From assembly GCA_022843025.1 (NCBI GenBank), contig JALHOL010000002.1, forward strand, positions 186,001 to 250,000: a DNA stretch of 64,000 nucleotides, in the 5' to 3' direction. Both the position numbers and the translations under genes were made by a program. Below the pieces are notes generated by a model that saw only the letters and a program-made list of their open reading frames with translations, was not told the origin of the DNA and did no database searches. This document shows positions 1 to 8,093 of this stretch, in pieces (the first letter of the stretch is position 1; each line of letters opens with the position of its first letter). The stretch is from Paracoccaceae bacterium. GTDB lineage: Bacteria; Pseudomonadota; Alphaproteobacteria; Rhodobacterales; Rhodobacteraceae.

Positions 1-135
1 TCGGTCGGTCTGGTGATCTTCTCGGGCATCACCATCGGCACGATGTTCACGCTCTTCGTGGTACCGGCCTTCTATACGCTGATTTCACGCAAGGAACTGG
101 CGAAACCGGTGGAAGATCCGGTAGCAAGCCACTGA
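1..135 (+). CDS. RND efflux transporter permease, C-terminal fragment
   Basis: The window opens inside this gene; only the last 44 codons are visible, ending in TGA at 133-135. The residues form one hydrophobic segment (GLVIFSGITIGTMFTLFVVP) followed by a short polar tail, which matches the final transmembrane helix of AcrB/MexB-type inner-membrane pumps, where a TLFVVP-x-x-Y-x-L motif is usual. Such pumps export drugs or solvents with a periplasmic adaptor and an outer-membrane channel. The adaptor gene, if present, lies left of the window. A strong terminator follows directly, so this gene ends its operon. The family call rests on this short tail only. Confidence 0.75.
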   Translation, partial: SVGLVIFSGITIGTMFTLFVVPAFYTLISRKELAKPVEDPVASH

Positions 136-137
136 AA

Positions 138-186
138 GCAAGGTGGCGATCCGCTGCATCGGATCGCCACCTTGCTGCAGATTTTT
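138..186 (+). terminator. Rho-independent terminator of the RND operon
   Basis: A perfect 16-bp inverted repeat (138-153 and 160-175, arm GCAAGGTGGCGATCCG) with a 6-nt loop is followed within a few bases by a T run at 182-186. It starts 3 bases after the stop codon of the efflux gene. Confidence 0.9.
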
Positions 187-204
187 CGCAGAAAAATCGT
201 TTCT

Positions 205-492
205 TTACACGCCATCCACAATCACCAAGGCCACCTCTGCCGCGCCCTCCCGCGCAGCACGCGCCGCCTGATATTCGGCTGACGCATAGCACGCCCGCGC
301 CGATGCCAGATCGGGAAACACGATCACCACATGCCGCGCTTGCTGCGACCCTTCCAGCACATCCGATTCCCCACCTCGCGCCAGAAACTGCCCGCCAAAC
401 CGGGCGAAGGCCGCCGGGGCGAGGGCCTGATACGCCTTGTATCGTTCGGGATCGGTGACCGTGACATGCGCAATCCAATAGGCCGCCATCAT
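205..492 (-). CDS. DUF1330 family protein
   Basis: This 95-residue protein begins MMAAYWIAHVTVTDPERYKAY and contains the GGQFLARGG and VIVFPDLASARACY stretches typical of DUF1330, a small ferredoxin-like-fold (dimeric alpha/beta barrel) family. The biochemical function of the family is not established. Its start overlaps the end of the GntR regulator gene by 4 bases (ATGA type), so the two are translationally coupled and co-expressed. Position next to a catabolic regulator suggests a role around the divergent monooxygenase operon, but nothing in the sequence shows which step. No signal peptide is seen. Confidence 0.85.
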   Translation of the reverse strand: MMAAYWIAHVTVTDPERYKAYQALAPAAFARFGGQFLARGGESDVLEGSQQARHVVIVFPDLASARACYASAEYQAARAAREGAAEVALVIVDGV

Positions 493-1187
493 GCGCCCTC
501 CAACATCCGCCGCGCGATCTCGGCCGCCTCGCGCAAGTGATCCTCCACCGCCTGCCGCGCCGCGCCCGCATCATTGGCGGCAATCGCCGCTGCGATGCGC
601 GCCATGCGCGCGCGGCCGGGCACCGCCCGGTCTGCCACAGTCAGCGTCAGCGCGCGCAGCCGGCTGATCCGCCCGTTCAGGCGCTGCACAATCTCCCACG
701 CGATGTCATGCCCGGCGGCGCGAAAGATCACCTCATAGAACTGCGTCGTCGCCTCAAAAACGGCATCTTCGGCGCCCGTCGCCGCCTCCAGCGCAGCCAG
801 CGCCGCCGCCAGATCGGCCTTCACCGCGGCATCTGCCACCACCGCGCAACCCGCCGCCGCCGATCCCTCCAGAAGCAGCCGGATGTCATAGATCTGCCGC
901 GCCTGCGCCCAGTCCATCCGCGCCACCACCGGCCCCCGGTTGGCCAGGCTTTCCACCAGCCCTTCCGCCTCCAGTATCCGGATCACCTCGCGGACGACCG
1001 ACCTGCTGACGCCCAGCTGATCGCACAGCGTCCGCTCCACCAACCGCGCGCCGGATGGAAAGCGCCCCGCGATGATCGCAGCCCGCATCCGGCCCAGCAC
1101 GATTTCGCGCAGGGTCTGCGGCATCTGGTCGATCCGCAATTCGGCGCGCAATTCCGCCTGCATTTCAGGATGTGCTGCCTGTTCCAT
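489..1187 (-). CDS. GntR family transcriptional regulator (FCD/FadR subfamily)
   Basis: The 232-residue protein has an N-terminal winged helix (about residues 20-90, with LREIVLGRMRAAIIAGRFPSG and LCDQLGVSRSVVREVIRILEAEGLV) and an all-helical FCD effector domain (about 95-225, with the YDIRLLLEGSAA and AALEAA segments). FCD regulators usually repress a neighbouring catabolic operon and release DNA on binding an organic acid. The gene is divergent from the oxidative operon starting at 1288. The 100-bp space between them holds a perfect palindrome of the type these regulators bind. Control of the 1288-6154 operon and of itself is inferred from this layout. Confidence 0.9.
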   Translation of the reverse strand: MEQAAHPEMQAELRAELRIDQMPQTLREIVLGRMRAAIIAGRFPSGARLVERTLCDQLGVSRSVVREVIRILEAEGLVESLANRGPVVARMDWAQARQIYDIRLLLEGSAAAGCAVVADAAVKADLAAALAALEAATGAEDAVFEATTQFYEVIFRAAGHDIAWEIVQRLNGRISRLRALTLTVADRAVPGRARMARIAAAIAANDAGAARQAVEDHLREAAEIARRMLEGA

Positions 1188-1245
1188 CGCCCCACCCTAG
1201 CGCCCGCGCCCCATCCGGGCAACGACTCATTGACATACGATCTTA

Positions 1246-1255
1246 TGGTATACCA
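1246..1255. promoter_or_regulatory. Candidate GntR operator (TGGTATACCA)
   Basis: A perfect 10-bp palindrome TGGTATACCA lies in the divergent space between the GntR gene and the catabolic operon. FCD-type GntR regulators typically bind short palindromes with a GTATAC-like core. A TTGACA hexamer at 1230-1235 sits just upstream, so bound regulator would cover the probable -10 region of the plus-strand promoter. Confidence 0.6.
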
Positions 1256-1287
1256 ACATACAACCAACAGCAAAGCCCGAGGTTCCG

Positions 1288-1890
1288 ATGCCCGCCCAGA
1301 TCCGCAAAACCCTTCTTCATGTCGAAACCACGCTGATCGAAGGCGGCCGCGCTGCGCCCAAACCGCTGAAGCTGATCGCGGCGGCGGCGGTCATCCGCAA
1401 CCCTTGGGCCGGGATGGGCTTTGTCGAAGACCTGAAACCCGCCATCCACGACGTGGCCCCCGAACTCGGCGCATTGCTGACCGGCATGATCCTTGATGCA
1501 GCAGGCGGTGGCGATGCCGTCGAAGGCTACGGCAAGGCCGCAGTCGTGGGGCTCGACGGCGAGGTGGAACACGCCTCCGCCCTGATCCACACCCTGCGCT
1601 TTGGCAACCACTACCGGCAGGCCGTGGGGGCCAAGACCTATCTCGCCTTCACCAACATCCGCGGCGGGGCCAACACGCCCGTCATGATCCCCTTGATGGA
1701 CAAGAATGACGAAGGCCGCCGCTCGCATTACCTGACCATCCATTTCGCCATCCCAGACGCACCCGCCGCCGATGAAATCGTCGTGGCCCTCGGCGCCTCC
1801 ATCGGGGGCCGCCCGCATCACCGCATCGGCGACCGATATCAAGACCTCAAGGATCTGGGCCATGATGTATCGAACCCTGCCTCTGTCTGA
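1288..1890 (+). CDS. Amino acid synthesis family protein (DUF1185)
   Basis: The protein has 200 residues with the opening IRKTLLHVETTLIEGG and the segment AAAAVIRNPWAGM, both characteristic of the DUF1185 / AA_synth family. Despite the family name, no reaction is established for it. Start choice is supported by GAGGT about 5 bases upstream of the ATG. It is the first gene of an operon; the next gene starts inside it (29-bp overlap). Association with a flavin-dependent monooxygenase, reductase and hydrolase suggests it acts on a ring-cleavage or amide intermediate; this is inference from neighbours. Confidence 0.85.
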   Translation: MPAQIRKTLLHVETTLIEGGRAAPKPLKLIAAAAVIRNPWAGMGFVEDLKPAIHDVAPELGALLTGMILDAAGGGDAVEGYGKAAVVGLDGEVEHASALIHTLRFGNHYRQAVGAKTYLAFTNIRGGANTPVMIPLMDKNDEGRRSHYLTIHFAIPDAPAADEIVVALGASIGGRPHHRIGDRYQDLKDLGHDVSNPASV

Positions 1891-2692
1891 CGGGGCCGCG
1901 GTCGGCCTCATCGAGGTCGGCCCCCCGGGAAATGGCGGCGAGCCGCTCCTGCTGATCCATGGCGTGGGCCTCAACGCCCGCGCCTGGGCCCCGCAAATCG
2001 CGGCGCTGGCCGCCACCACCCGGGTGTTTGCCGTGGATATGCCGGGCCATGGCCGCTCTGCCCCCCTGCCCCAAGGCGCGCGCCTGCCTGATTACGTCGA
2101 CTGGGCCGCGCGCGTGATCACTGCCCTTGGCGTGGGTGCGGTGAACGTCGCAGGCCATTCCATGGGCGCGCTGATCGCCACCGGGCTTGCCGCCGATTAT
2201 CCCGAACTCATCCGCCGCATCGCCATCCTGAACGCCGTCCACCGCCGCACGCCCGAGGCGCGCGCCGCCGTCACCGCCCGCGCCGATGCCATGGCCGCAG
2301 GGGAGTTTGACGCCACCGCCCCCCTCAAACGCTGGTTCACCGACGACGCGCAGGATGCCACCCCCCGCGCCCAAGTCGCCCGCTGGCTGGCCGAGGTCAG
2401 CCGCGACGGCTACGCCGCCGCCTACCGCGCCTTCGCCACCGGCGATGATATCTATGCCGACCGATGGGCCGCCATCACCTGCCCCGCCCTTGTCCTGACA
2501 GGCGATGGTGATCCGAACTCCACCCCCGACATGACCCGCCTGATGGCCGCCACCGCCCCGCGCGGCCGCGCCATCGTGATCGAAGGCCATCGTCACATGG
2601 TCAACCTCACCGCCCCCGACCGGGTGACAGCGGCACTCCGCGACTGGTTGCAAACGCCCCTGATGGCCGAAACCGAAGGGCTGCGCGCATGA
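1862..2692 (+). CDS. Alpha/beta-fold hydrolase
   Basis: The protein has 276 residues from the ATG at 1862; a longer frame runs back to 1772 but lies wholly inside the DUF1185 gene, and AAGGA precedes 1862. Classic alpha/beta hydrolase features are visible: the oxyanion segment LLLIHGVGLNARAW (about 29-42), the nucleophile elbow GHSMG with Ser100, the acid-bearing strand LVLTGDGDPNSTPD and the late GHRHMVN histidine. The lid region is helical. It probably hydrolyses an ester, amide or C-C bond in an intermediate made by the downstream monooxygenase, in the way RutD serves the Rut pathway. The substrate is unknown. Its end overlaps the flavin reductase start by 4 bases. Confidence 0.85.
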   Translation: MMYRTLPLSDGAAVGLIEVGPPGNGGEPLLLIHGVGLNARAWAPQIAALAATTRVFAVDMPGHGRSAPLPQGARLPDYVDWAARVITALGVGAVNVAGHSMGALIATGLAADYPELIRRIAILNAVHRRTPEARAAVTARADAMAAGEFDATAPLKRWFTDDAQDATPRAQVARWLAEVSRDGYAAAYRAFATGDDIYADRWAAITCPALVLTGDGDPNSTPDMTRLMAATAPRGRAIVIEGHRHMVNLTAPDRVTAALRDWLQTPLMAETEGLRA

Positions 2693-3633
2693 CCCAACCA
2701 CAAGACCCCCGCCGCGCCCTGCGCGATGCCTTTGGCACCTTCATGACCGGGGTCACTATCGTGACGGCACTGGATGACGCAGACCACCCCTTGGGCTTCA
2801 CCGCCAATTCCTTTGCCTCCGTCTCGCTCGACCCGCCGCTTCTGCTGGTGCAGATTGCCAAAACCTCCGCAAATTATCCGGCCTTCACCTCTGGTCGTGG
2901 CTTTGCCGTGAACATCCTTGCCGAAGGCCAGAAGGACATCTCCAACACCTTCGCCCGCCCCGCTGCCGACCGCTTCGCCGGGATCGACTGGCAACCCGGC
3001 CCGCACGGCGCACCGATCCTGCCCGATGTGGCCGCCTGGTTCGATTGCAGCACGCACCAGATCATCGACGCCGGTGATCACGCCATCCTTCTTGGCCGGA
3101 TTGAGGCGTTTCACGCCACCCCAGCACCCGGCCTTGGCTACTATCGCGGCACCTACTTCACCCCCGTCGCCACGCAGGCCACTGTCCCCACCGGGCCGGA
3201 TATCATCGTCTCAGCCATCCTCGAACGCGACGGGCAGGTGCTGCTGATCGACGATGGTTTTGGCGGCCTTACCCTTCCCACCGCCCGCGTGGGCCGCGAC
3301 GGCACCGCCGCCGCGCTGGCCGCGCTGATCGCGCAAAGCGGCATAGATGCCGCCCCCGGCCCGCTCTATTCCGTTTACGAAGACGTGGCCCGCGCCCAGC
3401 AGCACATTGCCTTTCGTTGCCCCGCCACGGCAGGCACACCCGCCAAAGGGGCCTTTGTCGACCTCTCCCCCGCCTCTTTCGCCGAAGTCACTGATCAGGC
3501 CCTGCGCACCATGCTGGAACGGCTGTCGGATGAATCGCGCATGGGCAATTACGGCATCTATTTCGGCAATCAGAATGCTGGCCGCATCGCGCTGGTCACA
3601 GAAGGCCCAGTCACGGAAGGAACGACCCCATGA
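2689..3633 (+). CDS. Flavin reductase fused to a NUDIX-like domain
   Basis: The first ~165 residues are a flavin reductase domain of the HpaC/RutF type: FGTFMTGVTIVTAL, GFTANSFASVSLDPPLLLVQI and a late GLGYYRGTYF. It would supply reduced FMN to the luciferase-like enzyme encoded next. About residues 170-300 (IIVSAILERDGQVLLIDDGFGGLTLPT...) resemble a NUDIX fold, but the catalytic NUDIX box (G-x5-E-x7-RE-x2-EE) is absent: the matching stretch reads TARVGRDGTAAALAALIAQSG without the glutamates. The extra domain may therefore bind a ligand or partner rather than hydrolyse a nucleotide. Start and stop overlap both neighbours by 4 bases, so reductase and oxygenase are made together. Confidence 0.85.
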   Translation: MTQPQDPRRALRDAFGTFMTGVTIVTALDDADHPLGFTANSFASVSLDPPLLLVQIAKTSANYPAFTSGRGFAVNILAEGQKDISNTFARPAADRFAGIDWQPGPHGAPILPDVAAWFDCSTHQIIDAGDHAILLGRIEAFHATPAPGLGYYRGTYFTPVATQATVPTGPDIIVSAILERDGQVLLIDDGFGGLTLPTARVGRDGTAAALAALIAQSGIDAAPGPLYSVYEDVARAQQHIAFRCPATAGTPAKGAFVDLSPASFAEVTDQALRTMLERLSDESRMGNYGIYFGNQNAGRIALVTEGPVTEGTTP

Positions 3634-4667
3634 AATTCTCGCTCTTCCTGCACATGGAACGGATCAGCCCTTCTGACGGCGAACAGCGCCTGTATCGCGA
3701 AATGCTGGAACTGTGCCACATGGCCGATGAGGGCGGGATGCACGCCATCTGGACGGGCGAACACCACGGCATGTCCTTCACCATCGCGCCCAATCCCCTG
3801 CTCAATCTTGTCGATATCGCGCGCCGCACCAAACATGTCCGCCTTGGCACCGGCACCGTGATCGCCCCCTTCTGGCATCCCATCCGGCTGGCGGGTGAGG
3901 CGGCGATGGCCGATCTGATCATGGATGGCCGGCTTGAACTGGGCATCGCGCGCGGGGCCTACAGTTTTGAATACGAACGCATTCTTCCCGGTCTGGATGC
4001 CTGGAACGCAGGCGGGCGGATGCGCGAACTGATCCCTGCAATAAAGGGGCTTTGGGCGGGCGATTACGCACTCGACGGGCAGTATTGGCAATTTCCGGCC
4101 ACCACATCGGCCCCCAAACCGCTGCAACAGCCGCACCCCCCCATCTGGGTCGCCGCGCGCGATCCCAACAGCCATGAATTTGCCGTCTCACAGGGCTGCA
4201 ACGTTCAATGCACGCCCCTGCACAACCCGCATGATGAGGTTGTGAGCCTGATGCAGCGCTTCAATGACGCCTGCGCCAAGACGCCCGAAATCCCCCGCCC
4301 GCGCATCATGGTTCTGCAACATGGCTATGTCGCCTCTGACGCCGCCGATGCCAATGTCGCGGCGCAGGAACTCAACCACTTCTACAACTATTTCGGCGCC
4401 TGGTTCCTGAACAAACGCCCGGTCAGCCAAGGCCTGATCGAACCCCTGACCGACTCCGAGATCGCCGCGCACCCCTTCTATTCGGCAGAGGTGATGCGCA
4501 AGAATCTCCTGATCGGCGACAAGTTTGAGGTGATCGACAAACTGGCCGCGATCAAGGCGCTGGGGTATGACGAATTCTCGCTCTGGATCGACAGCGGCCA
4601 ATCCTTCGCCCGCAAGCGCGACAGCCTGAAACGCTTCATCGACGATGTAATGCCCGCCTTCGCCTGA
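3630..4667 (+). CDS. LLM class flavin-dependent oxidoreductase
   Basis: This 345-residue protein belongs to the bacterial luciferase-like family. Visible hallmarks are the start MKFSLFLHME, the EHHGMSF segment, LGTGTVIAPFWHPIRLAGEAAMADLIMDGRLELGIARG and the PHPPIWVAARDPNS stretch. Such enzymes are TIM-barrel monooxygenases using reduced FMN and O2, and need a separate reductase, which is the gene directly upstream (4-bp overlap). The substrate cannot be read from sequence. The pairing with reductase, hydrolase and aldehyde dehydrogenase suggests oxygenative opening or cleavage of a ring or ether, followed by oxidation of an aldehyde. Confidence 0.9.
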   Translation: MKFSLFLHMERISPSDGEQRLYREMLELCHMADEGGMHAIWTGEHHGMSFTIAPNPLLNLVDIARRTKHVRLGTGTVIAPFWHPIRLAGEAAMADLIMDGRLELGIARGAYSFEYERILPGLDAWNAGGRMRELIPAIKGLWAGDYALDGQYWQFPATTSAPKPLQQPHPPIWVAARDPNSHEFAVSQGCNVQCTPLHNPHDEVVSLMQRFNDACAKTPEIPRPRIMVLQHGYVASDAADANVAAQELNHFYNYFGAWFLNKRPVSQGLIEPLTDSEIAAHPFYSAEVMRKNLLIGDKFEVIDKLAAIKALGYDEFSLWIDSGQSFARKRDSLKRFIDDVMPAFA

Positions 4668-4687
4668 GGCCCCTGCAAGGACAGCCC

Positions 4688-6154
4688 ATGGACCGCTTCC
4701 AGCTCTACATCGACGGTACGTTTCAGGATGGCGCCGCCACCTTCCCCAGCCTGAACCCCGCCACAGGCACCCCTTGGGCCGACATGCCCGAGGCGCGCGA
4801 GGCACAGGTGAACGCCGCCGTGGATGCTGCGCACCGCGCCTTCACCTCTGGCCCATGGCCCGCAATGACCGCCACGCAACGGGGCAAACTGCTCATGCGT
4901 CTTGCCGATCTGGTCGCGGAAGCCGCGCCAGAACTCGCCCGGCTGGAAACCCGCGACACGGGCAAGATCATCCGCGAAACCACCGCCCAGATCGCCTATG
5001 TCGCCGATTACTTCCGCTATTACGCAGGCCTCGCCGACAAGATCGAAGGCGCACATCTGCCCATCGATAAGCCGGACATGGAAGTGTGGCTGCGGCGCGA
5101 ACCTGTTGGCGTGGTCGCGGCCATCGTGCCATGGAATTCGCAACTCTTCCTCGCCGCCGTCAAGATCGGCCCCGCCCTCGCCGCCGGCTGCACCGTGGTG
5201 GTCAAGGCATCCGAGGATGGCCCCGCCCCCCTCTTGCACTTCGCCCGCCTCATCCATGCCGCAGGCTTCCCCCCCGGCGTGGTGAATATCCTTACGGGCT
5301 TTGGCCCCACCTGTGGCCATGTGCTGACCACCCATCCAAAGGTGGCCCATATCGCCTTTACCGGCGGCCCCGGCACCGCCCGCGCCGTGGTGCGCAATTC
5401 GGCCAAAAACCTCGCCTCCACCTCGCTGGAACTGGGCGGCAAATCCCCCTTCATCGTCTTTGCCGATGCCGATCTGGACAGCGCTGCCAACGCGCAGGTC
5501 TCCGGCATCTTCGCCGCCACCGGGCAAAGCTGCGTCGCAGGATCGCGCTTGCTGGTGGAGGCCTCTATCAAGGATGCCTTCCTCGCCAAGCTGAAGGCCA
5601 AGGCCGAGGCGATCCGCATTGCAGCGCCCGATGACATGACCACCGAAGTCGGCCCCCTCTGCACCGCGCGCCAGCGCGACCACATCACCGCCACCATCGC
5701 AGCCTCCCTTGCAAAGGGTGCCACTCTGATCACCGGCGGTGAACCGCTCCCCGGCCCCGGCTTCTATTTCCCGCCCACCATCCTCGATTGCTCCACCGCT
5801 CCCGATGCGCCCGCGCTGTCGGATGAATTCTTCGGCCCCGTCCTCGCCGTGACCACCTTCACGACCGAAGCCGAGGCGCTGGCCAAGGCCAATGACACAG
5901 CCTATGGCCTCGCCTCTGGGGTATTCACAAAATCTTTGACCCGCGCACACCGCATGATCCGCGGCCTGCGCGCGGGCGTGGTCTGGGTCAACACCTACCG
6001 CGCCGTGTCGCCCATCGCCCCCTTCGGTGGCCATGGCCTGTCTGGCCACGGCCGCGAAGGAGGCCTCGCCGCGGCGCTGGATTACACCACCACGAAAACG
6101 GTCTGGCTGCGGACATCAGACGACCCGATCCCCGACCCTTTCGTGATGCGCTGA
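4688..6154 (+). CDS. NAD(P)-dependent aldehyde dehydrogenase
   Basis: The protein has 488 residues, the normal length for the aldehyde dehydrogenase superfamily. The cofactor region PWNSQLFLAAVKIGPALAAGC, the general base Glu248 in LELGGKSP and the nucleophile Cys282 in GQSCVAGSR are all present with the usual spacing of 34 residues. It oxidises an aldehyde to its acid, most likely the product of the upstream monooxygenase/hydrolase. AAGGA precedes the ATG. It is the last gene of the operon begun at 1288, 20 bases behind the luciferase-like gene. Substrate unknown. Confidence 0.93.
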   Translation: MDRFQLYIDGTFQDGAATFPSLNPATGTPWADMPEAREAQVNAAVDAAHRAFTSGPWPAMTATQRGKLLMRLADLVAEAAPELARLETRDTGKIIRETTAQIAYVADYFRYYAGLADKIEGAHLPIDKPDMEVWLRREPVGVVAAIVPWNSQLFLAAVKIGPALAAGCTVVVKASEDGPAPLLHFARLIHAAGFPPGVVNILTGFGPTCGHVLTTHPKVAHIAFTGGPGTARAVVRNSAKNLASTSLELGGKSPFIVFADADLDSAANAQVSGIFAATGQSCVAGSRLLVEASIKDAFLAKLKAKAEAIRIAAPDDMTTEVGPLCTARQRDHITATIAASLAKGATLITGGEPLPGPGFYFPPTILDCSTAPDAPALSDEFFGPVLAVTTFTTEAEALAKANDTAYGLASGVFTKSLTRAHRMIRGLRAGVVWVNTYRAVSPIAPFGGHGLSGHGREGGLAAALDYTTTKTVWLRTSDDPIPDPFVMR

Positions 6155-6509
6155 CCCCCGACCAAAGGCCCCCGAGCAGCACGCTGACGAGCGCGGCAAA
6201 AGCAGGGATAACCTTTCCAGATCATGAATCGTTTACCGCATGACCGCCCGCTGCGTGCATACACTTTGCTGCACCGCCGTCTGCACCACGCGCTGCACAG
6301 GCATTTTCTGCCTTTTCCATCCGTTTCAACCCCTTGCAGCCCGAACCGATGCAAAGCGCGCGCCTTAACCAAACGGAAACTCTCGTATGTCAAATAGCCG
6401 GCAGCCATGCCCTGCCCGCCTGCAAACCAAGCGCGACAACGCAAGCCAATAGCCGTGAGTCATCCGGCCCCACCGCAACGCATGGGGACCACTCGGCCCT
6501 ATCCCCGGT
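6155..6509. other. Convergent intergenic region, no gene seen
   Basis: These 355 bases separate two converging gene ends. I see no convincing coding sequence, no RNA gene and no clean hairpin-plus-T-run terminator. A minus-strand open frame (6082-6444) is rich in Arg and Cys with no recognisable domain and is probably chance. Confidence 0.6.
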
Positions 6510-8093
6510 CTACTGCCGTTGTGGTTCCTGCATCGGGGACAGCGTCCAGAAGCCGTCGGCGGCAATCGGTTGCCAAGGCCCCTCGGTCCCATCAGGCCAG
6601 CGCACCCGCACCTCTGTCGCCTCCGCCGCACCCAACCCGAAATGCTGCCACCCCAGGCTGCCGCCCACATGTCCGCCCCCCAGCGTGACCTCGCGCTGCT
6701 GGATGCGGCCATCGGCCAGCTTCACCTCAACCCAGGCCCCGATGCCGTGGCGGTTCGCCCCCGGCATCGACAGCGCAACTTGCACCCAATGCCCTGACTC
6801 TCCACCCATATTCCGCCAGATCTGCGCCGGTTCATTGCGGTTGATCACCACCATGTCCAGCCAGCCATCTGCGTTCAGATCGGCCAGCGCCCCCCCGCGC
6901 CCTTGGCGGACCGAGGCCACCCCGGACGTGTCGCCAGCTTCCATGAAGGTGCCATCCGGGCGTTGCAGCAACAGATTGTTAGGATCGGCCATCGCAAAAT
7001 CCGGCATCGCCCAGACATTGCCCTTCACCACGAACAAATCGGACAGCCCATCATTGTTCACATCGCCAAACTGCGCGTGCCATGCGGTCGATGGGCGCAG
7101 GTCATCGCCCACATAGGGACGATGCGCTGTCACCCCCGACTTCAACGCAATATCGCGATACCGCGGCAAGGGCGGCCCTTCAGCTGGAACCTCGGCCAGG
7201 GTCTGCAACTTGTTGTCGGCCATGCTGGTCAGGTAGAATTCGGGGAAGCCATCGAAATTGATATCCTCCTGCGCGATGCCCATGCCCCAGATGCGCAGCC
7301 GCTGCCAGCCATCCGCTTCTGTAAAGGCCACGGGCGGCTGGCCGGGTTCGATCCGCCACATCTGTTCCTGCCCGCCCTTGTAATACTCCCGGTCATTCGA
7401 CACGCGCAGGTCGGGCGTGCCTTGTCTGTCCCAGTCGGTGAACAGGATCGACAGCGCGCAAAACCCGGGCTCAAGCGCCAGCGGCGCGGCAAAGCCACCC
7501 CCTTCGGCAGGGCGATACAGGTGATTGGCTGTGCAGTTGCCCCAGGGAAAGGCCTCCTCCGTCCGGTCGATATAGGTGCCCACGGCCAGCGTCGGCCAAT
7601 CGGCCCCCCGCTCCCATGTCGCGGCAAAGGCGGTGGACCACAGGTCCAACCCGTCAAATCCCCAGTCGGCACTGGCATCCTCGAACCGGCAATCGCCAAG
7701 TCCCCGCATCAACCGGTCATCGCCAACCCGCATCACGGCAAGGTCGATCAGACCATCGCCATCAATGTCGATCGGATACCCGCCCGACACCGAGTCCATC
7801 TCCAGCCCGCTCTCCACTGGGGTCAGAAGCAGCGCGCCGCCGGTTTCGCTGTCATTTCGGAACAGCCGCGCCGGTTCCGTGCCGCCCGCTGCAAAAACCT
7901 CGGGCCGCCCATCGCCGGAACAGTCGAATACCGCCGCGCCGCCGCCCACCATGAACTCCCATTCCCCGGTGAAGCTGTGGGTGAAACCCGCGGCCTCGGT
8001 CTCTTCCACAAAGCGGGGAATGGCCGGATCCTGCGCCATCGCGGCGGAGGCGCTTATCGTGGTTAACAAAAGGCTAAAGGCGCGCATCCGCAT
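6510..8093 (-). CDS. Secreted FG-GAP/VCBS repeat protein with ASPIC/UnbV domain (CRTAC1-like)
   Basis: From the ATG at 8093 (TGATG overlap with the upstream gene) the protein has 527 residues. An N-terminal signal peptide (MRMRAFSLLLTTISASAAMAQ) directs export. The body carries several calcium-binding repeat loops of the D-x-D-x-D-G kind (DCSGDGRPE, DIDGDGLID, DINFDGFPE, DVNNDGLSD, DLNADGWLD), consistent with a beta-propeller. About residues 440-527 form an ASPIC/UnbV domain (GANRHGIGAWVEVKLADG...). Proteins of this class are extracellular or periplasmic and of poorly known function. Coupling to the haloperoxidase-like gene is a recurring arrangement, so the two probably act together outside the cytoplasm. 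A longer frame to 8135 was rejected because it would place residues ahead of the signal peptide. Confidence 0.85.
   Translation of the reverse strand: MRMRAFSLLLTTISASAAMAQDPAIPRFVEETEAAGFTHSFTGEWEFMVGGGAAVFDCSGDGRPEVFAAGGTEPARLFRNDSETGGALLLTPVESGLEMDSVSGGYPIDIDGDGLIDLAVMRVGDDRLMRGLGDCRFEDASADWGFDGLDLWSTAFAATWERGADWPTLAVGTYIDRTEEAFPWGNCTANHLYRPAEGGGFAAPLALEPGFCALSILFTDWDRQGTPDLRVSNDREYYKGGQEQMWRIEPGQPPVAFTEADGWQRLRIWGMGIAQEDINFDGFPEFYLTSMADNKLQTLAEVPAEGPPLPRYRDIALKSGVTAHRPYVGDDLRPSTAWHAQFGDVNNDGLSDLFVVKGNVWAMPDFAMADPNNLLLQRPDGTFMEAGDTSGVASVRQGRGGALADLNADGWLDMVVINRNEPAQIWRNMGGESGHWVQVALSMPGANRHGIGAWVEVKLADGRIQQREVTLGGGHVGGSLGWQHFGLGAAEATEVRVRWPDGTEGPWQPIAADGFWTLSPMQEPQRQ

Noticed and set aside
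4478-6049. 523-codon open frame opposite the aldehyde dehydrogenase gene
   Set aside because: It is Gly-rich with no domain and lies fully antisense to a clear enzyme gene; long antisense frames are expected in such GC-rich DNA. The same holds for 21858-23234 and 30387-31838 on the minus strand.
6082-6444. Possible Cys/Arg-rich minus-strand protein in the convergent gap
   Set aside because: No recognisable domain or ribosome site, and it overlaps the aldehyde dehydrogenase 3' end.
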